Assembly: GCF_020085105.1 (NCBI RefSeq)
Contig: NC_058064.1
Location: 22,358,823-22,422,822 of the forward strand
Length of the DNA stretch: 64,000 nt
Source of the DNA: Siniperca chuatsi
Taxonomy: Eukaryota > Chordata > Actinopteri > Centrarchiformes > Sinipercidae
Direction of reading: 5' to 3'
Shown: in pieces, positions 22,845 through 33,928 of the stretch
Layout: each line of letters begins with the position of its first letter
How positions within the stretch are numbered: position 1 is the first letter of the stretch
Notes under the pieces: generated by a model
Told to the model about the DNA's origin: nothing
Databases searched by the model: none
What the model saw: the letters and a program-made list of their open reading frames with translations, nothing else
Program-made: the position numbers and the translations under genes

Positions 22845-23960
22845 TAACATAACAATGAAAGTTTATGGAGTATTTCCTAATAATATTGCCTAAAGGAAGC
22901 ATATATAAGGTGAATAGAATCGGTCCAAGCACAGAACCTTGTGAAACTCCATGACTAACTTTGGTGGGCGCAGAAGACTCACCGTTAACATGTACAAACT
23001 GAGATCAATCTGATAGATAGGATTTAAACCAGCTTAGTGTGGTTCCTTTAATGCCAATTGAATGTTCCAGTCTCTGTAACAGGATGTGATGGTCAATGGT
23101 GTCGAACACAGCACTAAGATCTAACAAGACAAGTACAGAAACAAGTCAATTGTCTGATGCAATTAGAAGGTCATTCGTAATTTTCACCAGTGCTGTCTCT
23201 GTTCTATGATGCACTCTAAATCCTGACTGAAAATCCTCAAATAAACTATTGTTATTTAGAAAGTCACAACTGCTTTCTCAAGGATCTTAGAGAGAAAGGG
23301 AAAGTTAGATATAGGTCTATAGTTGGCTAAAACCCCTGGATCAAGAGTGGGCTTTTTAAGAAGCGGTTTAATTACAGCTACTTTAAAGGATTGCGGTACA
23401 TAGCCTGTTAATAAAGACAGACTGATCATATCCACTAAAGAAGTGTTAATTAAGAGTAAAACGTCTTTAAGCAGCCTAGTTGGAATGGGGTCTAAGAGAC
23501 AGGTTGATGGCTTAGATGAATTAATCGTCGAATTCAGCTGAAGAAGGTTGACAGGAGCAAAGCAGCCAAAACACACATCAGGCTCTACAGCTGTTTCCAA
23601 GGTTCCTGTGTTTGAAGACAAGTCGGCACCCGTTGATGGCAGGACTTGATGAATTTTTTCTTTAATAGTTAAAATTTTATTATTGAAGAAACTCATAAAG
23701 TCGTTACTACTGAGGGCTTTAGGAATACATAGCTCAATAGAGCTGTGATTCTCTGTCAGTCTGGCTACAGTGCTGAAAAGAAACCTGGGGTTATTTTTAT
23801 TTTCCTCTATTAATGATGTTCTGGCATTACGGAGGGCTTTCCTATATGTTTTAAAACTATCTTGCCAGACTAAATTGGATTCTTCCAGGTTGTTGGAACG
23901 CCATTTCCTTTTAAGTTTTCATGATGTTTGCTTTAATTTGCAGGTTTGGGGGTTATAACA
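22845..23960 (-). pseudogene. L2-clade LINE fragment (reverse transcriptase 5' half)
   Basis: On the minus strand 23696-23256 reads SKPSTCLLDPIPTRLLKDVL, then [20 protein letters not shown] and [19 protein letters not shown], the N-terminal RT region of fish L2 elements. Towards 22.85 kb the frame continues through the DLSAAF-like block, with breaks. It is truncated before the YADD region and the 3' UTR. It belongs to the same family as the copies at 54.7-56.75 and 62.0-63.0 kb. Confidence 0.8.
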
Positions 23961-24119
23961 TGGAGCTAACCTTCTTTGTTTTATTATCAAACAATATAAT
24001 GCAAAAAGGCAACATTCACAGGATATAGTTCAACTGATAGTACACTGTAAAAAAAAAAGGTTTAATAGGTCATTAAAAAACACAACTAGTTAGTATGTGT
24101 GTACATCTGTATGTGTTGG

Positions 24120-24345
24120 TAAAAAATCATCACAAAGATAAACCAGTTTGTGTGGTGAAGTCCCCACAAAGACAGAAAAACCAGTTTGCATATGGAAGTC
24201 CCCACAAAGGTATAAAAAAACAGTGTGTGTAAGTCCCCACTAATATAGACAACCCGGTTTGTGTTTGGAAATCTCCACCAATGCAGAAAAACCAGCATGT
24301 GTGTGTTGGAGTCCCCACAAAGATAGAAAAACCAATCATGTGTGC
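24120..24345 (+). repeat. Minisatellite, units of about 40-50 bp
   Basis: Five imperfect units share the core gtccccacaaagatagaaaa followed by accagtttgtgtgt. Unit length varies because of the TG-rich linker. The array is flanked by TG-rich sequence. Confidence 0.75.
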
Positions 24346-24539
24346 GTTAGTGTGTGTCAGTTTGTTAATGTGTATATGCATGTGTTAGTATTTGTTTCTA
24401 TCTGTGTGTGTGAGAATACTCAGCATTCACACTAATAATTTGTAATGAACTGGAATTATCCTTTTTATCCTAGCACTTTTTATATTATTTATTATATTAT
24501 TGAATTCTTATCACAGATGCATTAAGATGTAACAGAATA

Positions 24540-24645
24540 TTATAGTTGTTGTTGGTCAAGGTGAAGCTAATTTTAACTTCTTTAGATAGTGTTGGGTAAT
24601 TTAATCTATAACAATGAATCATATTTTATAAGCTAATTGTACAGG
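24540..24645 (+). repeat. Partial copy of the repeat at 6560-6860
   Basis: The block gtgttgggtaatttaatcta and its surroundings (gaagctaattttaacttctt) align with 6715-6780. Only this part of the element is recognisable here. Confidence 0.5.
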
Positions 24646-25025
24646 CAAGTGACAAATTAAAGGAAAAACCTGAATAAATGAGCCTAGAAACATAATGAAT
24701 GCAGAGGCTTCCATGCAGACACGAGGACTCACTGAATGGTTTGAGTATGAAAACGATGTGAATCATCTGCTATGACCTCCCCAGTCACCAGGAGCTGAGT
24801 GCACCAGCTGGGCTAACACCTGGGTGTAACGTTACGTCCGACATAGAACTGAAAGTTATGACCAACTTAAGGTTATGACTAGTGCACCATTTAGACTTAA
24901 GCCCTGTATGTGTTGCGCCTGGGTATAACTTTTACGCCTAGTAAGGAGCAGGCATAAGTTGGAAAGTCAGACTAGTATCCATGGTAATAACCACGGAATA
25001 AATAATTATCACACAACCAGGAAAG

Positions 25026-25190
25026 ATGGCAGCGCATATTTTTTACAGAATAAATAATGAAAAGACATTAAGACGAGAGAGTCAGCCGTGATCGGACAAA
25101 CCCACAGGTGAGCTGATTGAGAGGTTTTGCTTTGGCAGGCAAGCTGTGACAATCAAAAACTTAAACGAAGATTGCTTGCCTATTATATTA
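25026..25190 (+). pseudogene. Harbinger transposase fragment, N-terminus
   Basis: The ATG at 25026 opens MAAHIFYRINNEKTLRRES, then after a frameshift ELIERFCFGRQAVTIKNLNE follows. HARBI1-like transposases begin with a similar short N-terminus and a D/ELI.R...R motif. No catalytic residue lies in this part. Confidence 0.5.
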
Positions 25191-25914
25191 ATACCATGTT
25201 GAAACTTTTGTACACACATACACACAAGCAGGGTATGAGGCTTAACAATTCAAAGTGTTGTCCTGCAGACTTGCTGACTGCAGGGAAAAGTTGATTAGCT
25301 GTTGCAAACAGGCTTACATTTATACAAAGAAACAGGGATATCAGAAAGAACATCATGTACTGAGGACAGTATGTATTGTAATGGCCATGAGAGGAGAAGT
25401 ATAATTTGTGAGGAACGAAGCAGAGACTTTAGCAACTTACAAACAGAGGAAGTGTAGGATTCCTCCACTAGGGCGCTGTCTCCACACGAACCGTGTGCCC
25501 AGAGGCTGGGGCCAGCCTGTGTACCAACAAAGGGAGAGCTAAGTCTAAACCACAGCTCCTCCCCACCTCTGTAGAAACCTATCAGATAGTTGCACATTCT
25601 CATTTAAAACTCTGTGTAATGTTAAGAAGAGCACTTTTTCCTAAGATGTTGACTACAGATTAACAGCTTGCTGACTGTGGTTTTCTGAATAGAAAAGATC
25701 CTTGTACAAGATATGTTTTGATCCTCCAATGTTTTAATAAATGCCAAATTAAGGAACAGCTTCTCTCCAGACTTTTCTTTTGCAAATAAATGAATGCGAT
25801 GACAAAGCCCTGTTTGAGTTAATTGAAGAGCTCTACCCTCAACAACAGCATGTATCAGACAGAAACACGGCACTGTACCCAGCATCCAGCGACCCCGCTC
25901 AATTTTGCCTCCCA

Positions 25915-26110
25915 TCCTCTCAGCCTGACCTCCATAGCTTCCACCTCCCAGCTCCCATCTCATAGCTCCCATCTCCAATCTCTCACCTCCCAGTTCCTAC
26001 CTCCCATCTCATAGCTCCCAACTCCCAGCTCGCACCTCCCTCTCATCTTTCATGTCCCACCTTGCTGCTCTCAGCTCCCACCTCCAAGCTCCCATGTCCC
26101 ACCTTCTAGT
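25915..26110 (+). repeat. Low-complexity CTCCCA-rich tract
   Basis: A degenerate array of about 10-12-bp units built around cctcccagctcccatctc. Strongly pyrimidine-biased on the plus strand. A reverse-strand counterpart, ggagctgggagctgagaggt, is at about 29540-29570. Confidence 0.6.
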
Positions 26111-26129
26111 TCCTTTTATGCTACTCAAA

Positions 26130-27620
26130 AAATTATATGTAGTCTGGTGGTACAACAGTAGATACTTCTGTATCTCTTGCCAGACAGCAGCAGGGTGAAG
26201 AGGCTGTGGCTGGGTGGGTACTGTCTTTTAGTATCCTTTGGGCTCTGTGCAGGCACCTCACCTCACTGATATCACTGATGCTTGGTAGGTTGGTACCAAT
26301 GATCTTCTGAGTGGTTTTAATCACCCGCTGCAGAGCCCTCCGGTCCTGGGCCGTGCACATCTCATGCCAGTTTGTTATGTTTCCAGTCTGGATGCTTTTT
26401 ATTGCTCCTCTGTAAAAGTTAAGAACTTGGCACAGTAATTTTGCCTTCTTTAGTTTTCTTAAGAAATACTGCTCTTTCTGAGCTTTCTTGACCAGGGTGG
26501 GTGTCAGGTTCTCTGTGATATAAGTCTTGTTTGTAATCCGGCCAATGATGGTGGTGTCATCCACAAACTTCACAACAGAGTTATCTCCATGTTGGGGGCT
26601 GCAATCATGGGTGTACAGAGTGAACAGGAGGGGGCTGAGCACACAGTCCTGGGGGGCTCCAGTGTTGAGCACTAGAGTGGAGGAGGTGTGACCTTCAATC
26701 TGAACTGTCTGTTTGTAAGGATGTCCAAATATCCAATTACAGAGTGTGGTACTCAAGCCCAGAGTGCTATGTTTTCCATTCAGTTTCATTGGGGAGATTG
26801 TGTTGAATGCTGAGCTGAAATCAACAAACAACATTCTGATGTAGATGTTGTTGTTCTCAAGGTGTGTGAAGACTGAGTGGAGGGCAGTGGAGATGGCATC
26901 CTCTGTGGATCTGTTGGTTCTGAAAGCAAAGTGGTGTGGGTCCAGGCTGGCTGGTATGTTGTTCTTTATGTGCTGGAGAACCAGTTTCTCAAAACTTTCA
27001 TCAGAATGGGGGTGAGAGCCACAGGGCAGTGGTCATTTAGACTAGACACTGCAGACTTTTTAGGTACAGGGACGATGGTGGCTGTCTTGAATCAGGTGGG
27101 AACAATCTCCTGTGACACATGTTTTTAGTTTACGGCCAGGGATGTTATCAGGCCCAGCAGCTTTACTCATATTCACTGTCAGTAGGATTCTTCTCATATC
27201 TGCTGTGGATACTGACAATGGCTGGTCTTCTGGAGGCGGAGCAGACTTTACAACTGACTCTTTGTTGGGGAGATCAAAACAAGCATAAAATATGTTTAGC
27301 TCATCTGGTAATGTGGCCTCACACATGATGCAGGCGCTCCTGCTTTTGTAGCCTGTGATGGTTTTGATCGCCTGCCACATATCTTTGGTGTTGCTGGTGT
27401 TGAGGTCTCTCTCCAGTCTCTCCTGATGTCTCAGCTTTGCCTCCTTGATGCCAGCTTTCAGTTTTGCTCTGGCAGTATCGTAAGCTTCCTTGTCTCCTGA
27501 ACGAAAAGCAGCTTTTTTGGCACTGAGTAGAGCCCTCACCGCTCCATTCATCCAGGCTTTCTGGTTGGGGATTGATTTATTAGTCCCTACACCATTGGGT
27601 CTACCTATCCACAGCATTAT
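26130..27620 (-). pseudogene. Rex1/Babar-like LINE, 5'-truncated and internally deleted
   Basis: The minus-strand frame 27617-27060 carries the linker before RT (KAWMNGAVRALLSAKKAAFR, then MWQAIKTITGYKSRS, ending MSKAAGPDNIPGR). After a frameshift, 26834-26133 reads FVDFSSAFNTI (RT motif A) and NTGAPQDCVLSPLLFTLYTH (motif B); motif C is FVDD instead of YADD-type. A deletion between ITNKTYI and TENLTPTLVKKAQ removes the palm end. The C-terminus includes RRALQRVIKTTQKIIG. It is the same broad family as the copies at 57-60.6 kb, but clearly diverged from them. It is inserted inside the Harbinger element. Confidence 0.75.
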
Positions 27621-28719
27621 CTTTAGCTAATGGTAATTTAACTGTAGCATCTTGCTACAACAGGGTCCGTGACAGAGACAGAGACATAGGCAATTAGAGA
27701 GTTCACGGGCTTGCAGGCCGCTTTATTTGCATCACAACAAACATTCAGCCAGAATTAGCTATCATTAACATTGTTACACACACTCAGGCACATACACGCA
27801 TGCAACACATATATGTACATCCTGGTGGGCGAGGGAGGTACAGTTTGAAAGGGAATATTAATAATTTTAATATCCAGTGTAGACAATATGGCACAAAGGA
27901 AACAGGCAAAAGAACAGGGAAAGCATGTCAGAAAAGTTGGAGGAAAGTACAATCATTGGAGGGAGGAAAGAATGAAGGGTCCGATAAATTAATATAATAA
28001 GAAGATGCTGGAGACAGGACAGAGGCCAAAACTTATGTTTTTGGCAATGGCATGGAATGTGCCAAAGTCAACATTAGAGAAGCAAGTGAAGGGGAAAATA
28101 AGTATATTATAATAATAATATAAAATAACATGAAATACAATTGTTTTTCAATTAATCTGAATGGTTTGGTGTCCTTTTTAACCATCAGTGACTGTCCATT
28201 GTTACTTGAGCATGTCATCAGAGTGAGGTAGGGGTTCTTGATGAGTTTGAAGGTCCAAAGTATTTTACTTGGCAACACATTTTCTTTATAGTAATATAGC
28301 AGAGATCCATAACAAGTGTTATGTAAGTAAGTACACACTTAAGGTAGTTAGGGTAGTAATTTTAGGTGGTTTTCTTGGTAATCTACTAAAAAGTGTCCCA
28401 AATTATCTGACTTCACCCTAAATCTGTACTCTCAGTTTACAAATCCGTGCACACGGTTTACAAGTACAAATATCTTATGAATCCGAGAGCGCAGTTTATA
28501 ACACATAGCTGGTTATAACAATGGCCAGACCACTTCTGTTTTGAGAGTTAATAGCAGTGTTGAAAGATTCAGTCATCTGTCATTACTGTGTATGATTATT
28601 TAATGTCACTGTCCTAGCACAATATTTAGTTCCTTGGCAAACTAACATGCATCGAGCATTAGAAGTGTCTTTACTTGAAAAAATGTCTGCAGTAACAGTA
28701 AGTCAAGGGAAGTGTGCTG
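27621..28719. other. Remnant Harbinger interior, no gene recognised
   Basis: AT-rich sequence between the LINE and the next transposase piece. It should include the transposase middle and introns, but I see no conserved motif. Confidence 0.3.
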
Positions 28720-28800
28720 ATGTCTGATGAGTATTACTCTATTAACATGATTGTGTTCCAATCTGTGGTTAAACACAGGAATTATTGCGAACACTGGTCC
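28720..28800 (+). pseudogene. Harbinger transposase fragment before the DDE segment
   Basis: The reading DEYYSINMIVFQSVVKHRNY resembles the Y.SIN.Q.V.D block that precedes WPGS in Harbinger transposases. After CEHW the frame is interrupted by a C-run and then by two inserted elements; the next residues of the family (WPGSTHDARIL) resume at 29629. The aspartate expected in this block appears lost. Confidence 0.45.
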
Positions 28801-28897
28801 ACTCTGGTGGTTTTTTTCCCTAATTGCTACCCCCCCCCCATCGACGGCGGGTGTTATGCCGACATGTTTTGCGTTTCTCTTTCTCTCTTAGAATACA

Positions 28898-29183
28898 GTG
28901 GTGTGAAAAAGTGTTTGCCCCCTTAAATGTTTCAGATCATCAAACAAATTTAAATATTAAAGTAAACACAAAATGCAGTTTTTAAATGAAGGTTGTTATT
29001 ATTAAGGGAAAACAAAGTCCAAACCTACATGGCCCTGTGTGAAAAAGTGATTGCCCCACCAATTGTGTTTACTTGTGTTATCTTGAACTAATATTTAAAT
29101 TTGTTTGATGATCTGAAACATCATCAAGTGTGACAAACATGCAGAAATCAGGAAGGGGGCAAACACTTTTGCACACCACTATA
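28898..29183. mobile_element. Tc1-derived MITE, about 290 bp
   Basis: It begins cagtggtgtgaaaaagtgtt and ends with the inverted counterpart aacacttttgcacaccact, flanked by TA on both sides. Subterminal inverted blocks match too (tttcagatcatcaaacaaat against atttgtttgatgatctgaaa). It shares ends and the internal block cacaaaatgcagtttttaa with the transposase-bearing Tc1 remnant at 41906-42660, so it is an internally deleted derivative of that family. Confidence 0.85.
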
Positions 29184-29229
29184 TATGAAAAGAACCAGTT
29201 ACATGAATAATTCAATTAAATTAAATTTT

Positions 29230-29628
29230 TTGTCTAGACTACAGAGACCCAACAAATCCCACCATGAGCAAGCATTTGGCGACAGTGGCAAGGAAAAACT
29301 TCCTTTAAGAGGGCAGAAACCTTGGACAGAACCAGACTCAATGGTGGGCGGCCATCCGCCGCTACCATGTTTGGTTTTAAGAGAGGGGGGGGGGAGAATA
29401 GGGTTAGGGAGGCACAATGCACAATAATAGATGTGGGATCTAGAAAGAACACTTTAGTTTTAGCCACATCAAGATCCAATGTGGGATATAGAAAGCATAA
29501 CCACAACCTATTTAAATTAGTGTAGTTTTGGAGAGGTAGGAGCTGGGAGCTGAGAGGTGAGAGGTGGGAGGCAAAACAGAGAGGGAGAGCTGGGATCACC
29601 CAGCTCCCATAAAGTGTACTGGCTCTCA
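29230..29628 (-). mobile_element. L2 3' UTR fragment
   Basis: Matches 54860-55010: gagacccaacaaatcccacc, gcatttggcgacagtggcaa and ggaaaaacttcctttaagag. No coding part remains. It ends abruptly where Harbinger transposase coding resumes. Followed at about 29540 by a purine-rich tract. Confidence 0.75.
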
Positions 29629-29837
29629 TGGCCTGGGTCGACCCATGATGCTCGCATACTCAGAGAGAGTGCACTTTGTCGGGAATTTGAGTGGGAGAGT
29701 GAATGGTCTTCTCCACAGAGATAGTGACTAATGATACCTGTCATCGCAGCGAGAACTGCACAAGAGTACAACTGCAACAGAAAGCATGCAACAACGAAAA
29801 ACATTGTCAAGCACTACATTGGAGTCCTCAAACGTAG
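29629..29837 (+). pseudogene. Harbinger transposase exon with DDE signature WPGSTHDARIL
   Basis: The reading WPGSTHDARILRESALCREF is the PIF/Harbinger signature around the second catalytic aspartate. After degraded codons, LMIPVIAARTAQEYNCNRKH and TTKNIVKHYIGVLKR follow; the glutamate normally in the ...VER.FGVLKRRF block is not visible (IVKHYIGVLKRR). The exon ends AAACGTAG|gttagt, and the codon is completed by the next exon. In-frame stops (near 29720) show it is dead. Confidence 0.75.
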
Positions 29838-30084
29838 GTTAGTAACTTTTATGGGCATAAACACCACTAACAAAATTTAAAAACACCAGTATGGTGTATG
29901 CAATGTGTATAATCTATATAGTGATGTAGTATATTACTTTTTGCCATGATGTAAAGCTGTTTGCGACATGCTTGTGATAAAGGGCAATATAAATAAACTT
30001 GAGTTAGGCCTATAACTAGGCTAAAATGAAACTATGCCTATAATGTGAAATGGTATTGACTAGCCTATTTTTGTTGGTTGTTAG

Positions 30085-30307
30085 GTTTCACTGCCTCCAC
30101 AGTAAAATGCGAATGCATCCTGAACACGCCTGTGTCATCATTGTTGCCACATTTGTGTTCAAAAGAAAATCCCCCTTCCGAGGAAAGGAGAAGTGGTGCT
30201 GGAGGCAGATGAGAACCCCATGGCTCTTCCCTGAAGATGTTGGTGGACAACTTGTCCACAATCATATCAAACAACTTAAAGGACCTAGAACATATTGTAT
30301 GTTGTAA
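30085..30307 (+). pseudogene. Harbinger transposase last exon
   Basis: The acceptor gttgttag| joins to the previous donor to give KRRFHCLHSKMRMHPEHACV, a match to the family's FHCLH...RP.RAC.II.A block. The frame stays open to a TAA at about 30307 (IIVATFVFKRK... QLVHNHIKQ). The intron between the two exons is 247 bp with GT-AG borders. Confidence 0.7.
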
Positions 30308-30583
30308 AAGAATGAGAAAAGAATGACCACTGTTGGTAAATATTTGTTAAATGAATGCTAATAATCTAACATTGCCGTTTGAACTGATTTAATTTCAGTC
30401 TCATGTTTTTTTTTTTTTGCATGTAATAAACATCTAGTCGATGTTTTAATTAGCTCACCTTTTTGATCACATATTTTTAATAGGGCCTTTTATAGTGTAT
30501 TTTAAATAAATAATATACAAATAAATTGTATGTTGGTGCCTAGATGTACCGGTAAATAAATAAATAAATAGGCCTAACATATA

Positions 30584-32180
30584 CAGCTCTGGAAAAAATT
30601 AAGAGACCACTGCAATTTTTTCTTAAATCAGCATCTCTACAAGTATGGAAGCCATTCCATTCCAATGTCTGTTGAATTCCAACACAGGCACACCTCATTC
30701 TACTGAATGAGGAGCTGATTAGGTGATCACCTGAACCAAATCTTATTTAATAAGGAAAAGTATAAAAAAACACTTGCAGTGGGACCAGCTGGATGGCAAA
30801 AACAGTGCTAGTAGTACCTCAAAAGTAATTGGAATCAAAAAATAACTATTGACCATGCCAAAAAAGTTTTGAGTGAGGAAAAGAAGGGTTCAATTCTGGC
30901 TTTACTGGCAGAGGGATACAGTGAGCGTCGGGTTGCTTCCATCCTTAAAATTTCAAAGACGGCGGTTCATAAGAACAAGGTCAAGCAGCAGACATTGGGG
31001 ACAACAAAGATACAGACCGGCAGAGGGCGAAAACGACTCTCCACTGACTGGAATGACCGCCAACTCATTCGAATGTCCCTCAACAACCGTAGGACGACAT
31101 CAACACCTACAAAAAAATGGCAAAAGGCAGCTGGGGTGAAGTGCACGGGGAGGACGGTTCGAAACAGGCTCCTAGGGGCAGGGCTGAAGTCGTGCAATGC
31201 TAGAAAAAAGCCCTTCATCAATGAGAAGCAAAGAAGAGCCAGGCTGAGGTTTGCGAGAGACCATAAGGATTGGACTGTAGAGGACTGGAGTAAGGTCATC
31301 TTCCCTGATGAGTCCAATTTTCAGCTTTGTCCAACACCCGGTCGTCTAATGGTTAGACGGAGGCCTGGAGAGGCCTACAAGCCACAGTGTCTGGCACCCA
31401 CTGTGAAATTTGGTGGAGGATCGGTGATGATCTGGGGGTGCTTCAGCAAGGCTGGAATTGGGCAGATTTGTCTTTGTGAAGGACGCATGAATCAAACCAC
31501 GTACAAGGTTGTCCTGGAAGAAAACTTGCTTCCTTCTGCTCTGACAATGTTCCCCAACTCTGAGGGCTGTTTTTTCCAGCAGGACAATGCTCCATGACAC
31601 ACAGCCAGGTCAATCAAGGTGTGGATGGAGGACCACCAAATCAAGACCCTGTCATGGCCAGCCCAATCTCCAGACCTGAACCCCATTGAAAACCTCTGGA
31701 ATGTGATCAAGAGGAAGATGGATGGTCACAAGCCATCAAACAAATCTGAGCTGCGTGAATTTTTGCACCAGGAGTGGCATAAAGTCACCCAACATCAATG
31801 TGAAAGACTGGTGGAGAGCATGCCAAGACGCATGAAAGCTGTGATTCAAAATCAGGGTTATTCCACCAAATATTGATTTCTGAACTCTTCCTAAGTTAAA
31901 ACATTAGTATTGTGTTGTTTAAAAATGAATATGAACTTATTTTCTTTCCATTATTCGAGGTCTGACTACACTGCATCTTTTTTGTTATTTTGACCAGTTG
32001 TTGCTTTCGGCAAATAAATGCTCTAAATTACAACATTTTTATTTGGAATTTGGGAAAAATGTTGTCAGTAGTTTATAGAATAAAACAAAAAAGTTAATTT
32101 TACCCAAACACATACCTATAAATAGTAAAACCAGAGAAACTGATAATTTTGCAGTGGTCTCTTAATTTTTTCCAGAGCTG
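30584..32180 (+). mobile_element. Tc1/mariner transposon, nearly full length
   Basis: A 1597-bp element with TIRs starting CAGCTCTGGAAAAAATTAAG, identical for about 32 bp at both ends (30584 onward; 32180 backward), flanked by the TA target. The interior carries one transposase frame on the plus strand. The near-identical TIRs and one mostly open frame suggest a fairly recent insertion. It lies inside the Harbinger element, 3' of its transposase. Confidence 0.95.
30855..31876 (+). pseudogene. Tc1-type transposase, two lesions
   Basis: The DD34E cut-and-paste transposase reads from SEEKKGSILALLAEGYSERR (paired helix-turn-helix) through GRGRKRLSTDWNDRQLIRM (linker and AT-hook-like basic segment) to the catalytic domain: FPDESNFQL (first D), SVMIWGCFSKAG, CFFQQDNAP (second D), and [20 protein letters not shown] (E), ending GYSTKY. 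The total is about 340 residues, normal for Tc1. Lesions: the natural ATG at 30855 is put out of frame by one missing base in aaaaaagtttt, and an in-frame TGA lies at 31595-31597 just after the second catalytic block. Otherwise intact. Confidence 0.92.
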
Positions 32181-32363
32181 TATATAATAAATATATAAAC
32201 ATAAGCAACAAAACAGTAAAAGCAATCTCATACATCAATAACATACAGTTCATTACAATTTGGCTCTGACTTATATAAATATAAATTATAGGCTATTAAT
32301 TGTCCAAGGCCTTTCCGATTTAGAGCTGAATTTAGTCTAGAAATGTCACGCATATTTCTTTAC

Positions 32364-32737
32364 TGTTACAATTGACAGACAGGAGGGAGACAGAATGACT
32401 GGAATGCTCTTTATTGAAAAACAGCCAGGAGAGTGCTAGGAAACGGGTCGTGGATGAAGGGAGGTAGCTGAAGGGAGCCGAGACTGGGGAACTACTGGTG
32501 AAGCCACGGACGACCGGAGGAGATACACTGGAAACAGGGGAAAGCACTAGAAACCAACACAATGGACATTTGTGTAGTCTGGTGCATGGAGTCCTACATG
32601 TGAACGAGGTCGGACACTGAGTGAGGTGAGTTGAGTTACTATATACTGAGTGTGATTGGGGCTGAGTAGGGGCAGGTGTGTAATTGGGAGCAGGTGTGGG
32701 TAATTACAGGCTGGTGAGGACATGACAGGCTGTGACA
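32364..32737 (-). repeat. LTR, 3' copy (374 bp)
   Basis: Direct repeat of 33511-33928. It has one unit of the gaagccacgga block and a 27-bp stretch (about 32658-32684) absent from the other LTR. Confidence 0.85.
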
Positions 32738-33510
32738 GTACCCCCCCCCTCCACGGCCAGCTCCCGAGGGACGAACCCCCCCCGACGCAGTGGCCTGTCC
32801 ATAGGGAGCAAGCTGATCCGGGGAGCTGGTCGGAGTCTGGGGTTTCGGCCCAAAGCTGGGGCAGGTGTGGAGCCTGGGGACTCGGGCGGTCGACCAGGAG
32901 CTTGGACCGGAGCGGAGCCTGGGGACTCTGGCGGATGGACCTCCGGGCTGGAAACCGGAGTGAAGTCTGGAACCCTCCGGACATGGACGGCGAAGGCTGG
33001 GACCCTCTGGAGACGGACGGCGAAGGCTGGGACCCTCTGGAGACAGAGGCAGGCGGCAGCGGCTGGGCCTCGGAACTGGAGGCAGGCAAGCCGATGGGAG
33101 GCGGAGCCCTGGGAGGCAGACCGACTGATGACCACATATTCGGCGGGCCAAACTTCTGGCCGAGCAGCGCCAAGAACTGGCCCAGAGAGTTGAGGACCGC
33201 CTCTTCCCGTGCCGTCAGGGATCCCGCCAAGCGCAGCGTCGGGCCGGCCAGCCGGAGCACTATGAAGGCCACCCGAGACTGTTCAGTCGGGAACTGAGAT
33301 GGGTGTAGGAGGAAGACCAGGTAGCATTTCGCTAAAAACTCTTCACATTCTCCTACTGAGCCTGAGAAGATCTCCCGGCTGCACCAACTCGTCAGCCGCT
33401 AGAGGAGGTGAAGGGCGGTTGAGGAGGTAACGCTGGGCCAGACAACTCAGGTTGAGGAAGGGGCCGTCGTCACTCCTGGCTGCCATCCTCGTGGTATCGG
33501 TCCGACCTTC

Positions 33511-33928
33511 TGTTACAATTGACAGACAGGAGGGAGACACAGAGAATGACTGGAATGCTCTTTATTGAAAAACAGCCAGGAGAGTGCTAGGAAACGAGTT
33601 GTGGATGAAGGGAGGTAGCTGAAGGGAGCCGAGACTGGGGAACTACTGGTGAAGCCATGGACGACTGGTGATGCCACGGAGGACTGGTGGAGCGACGGAG
33701 GACTGGTGAAGCCATGGAGGACTGGTGAAGCCACGGGGGAGATACACTGGAAACAGGGGAAAGCACTGGAAACCAACACAATGGACATTTGTGTAGTCTG
33801 GTGCATGGAGTCCTACACGTGAACGAGGTCGGACACTGAGTGAGGTGAGTGGAGTGACTATATACTGAGTGTGATTGGGAGCAGGTGTGGGTGATTACAG
33901 GCTGGTGAGGACATGACAGGCTGTGACA
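33511..33928 (-). repeat. LTR, 5' copy (418 bp) with internal expansion
   Basis: Same ends as the other LTR. At 33640-33735 a roughly 24-bp unit (gaggactggtgaagccatg) is repeated about four times where the other LTR has one, explaining most of the length difference. Confidence 0.85.

Larger units (their letters stand above)
32364..33928 (-). mobile_element. Non-autonomous LTR retrotransposon
   Basis: Two direct LTRs (32364-32737 and 33511-33928) start TGTTACAATT and end GCTGTGACA on the plus strand. The C-run with ccacggcc just right of the first LTR reads as a purine tract before the 3' LTR on the minus strand, which sets the orientation. Flanking pentamers tttac and attac are an imperfect target duplication. 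The 773-bp interior holds a proline/serine-rich minus-strand frame (33272-32547) and a short 5' frame (MAARSDDGPFLNLS...), possibly gag remnants. No protease, RT or integrase, so it depends on another element. Confidence 0.85.

Noticed and set aside
24120..24345. CRISPR-like array of regularly spaced repeats
   Set aside because: Units are imperfect, spacers are TG-rich and similar to each other, and the genome is eukaryotic; it is a minisatellite.
25622..25978. 118-codon minus-strand frame with Gly/Arg-rich start
   Set aside because: The start is the complement of the CTCCCA low-complexity tract; the remainder has no recognisable domain.
29234..29629. 131-codon minus-strand frame
   Set aside because: It lies in an L2 3' UTR fragment that is non-coding in the other copies.
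32722..33297. 191-codon plus-strand frame rich in G, W and D
   Set aside because: It is antisense to the LTR element interior and produced by its 30-bp tandem repeat; the element's orientation (purine tract, LTR order) is minus.
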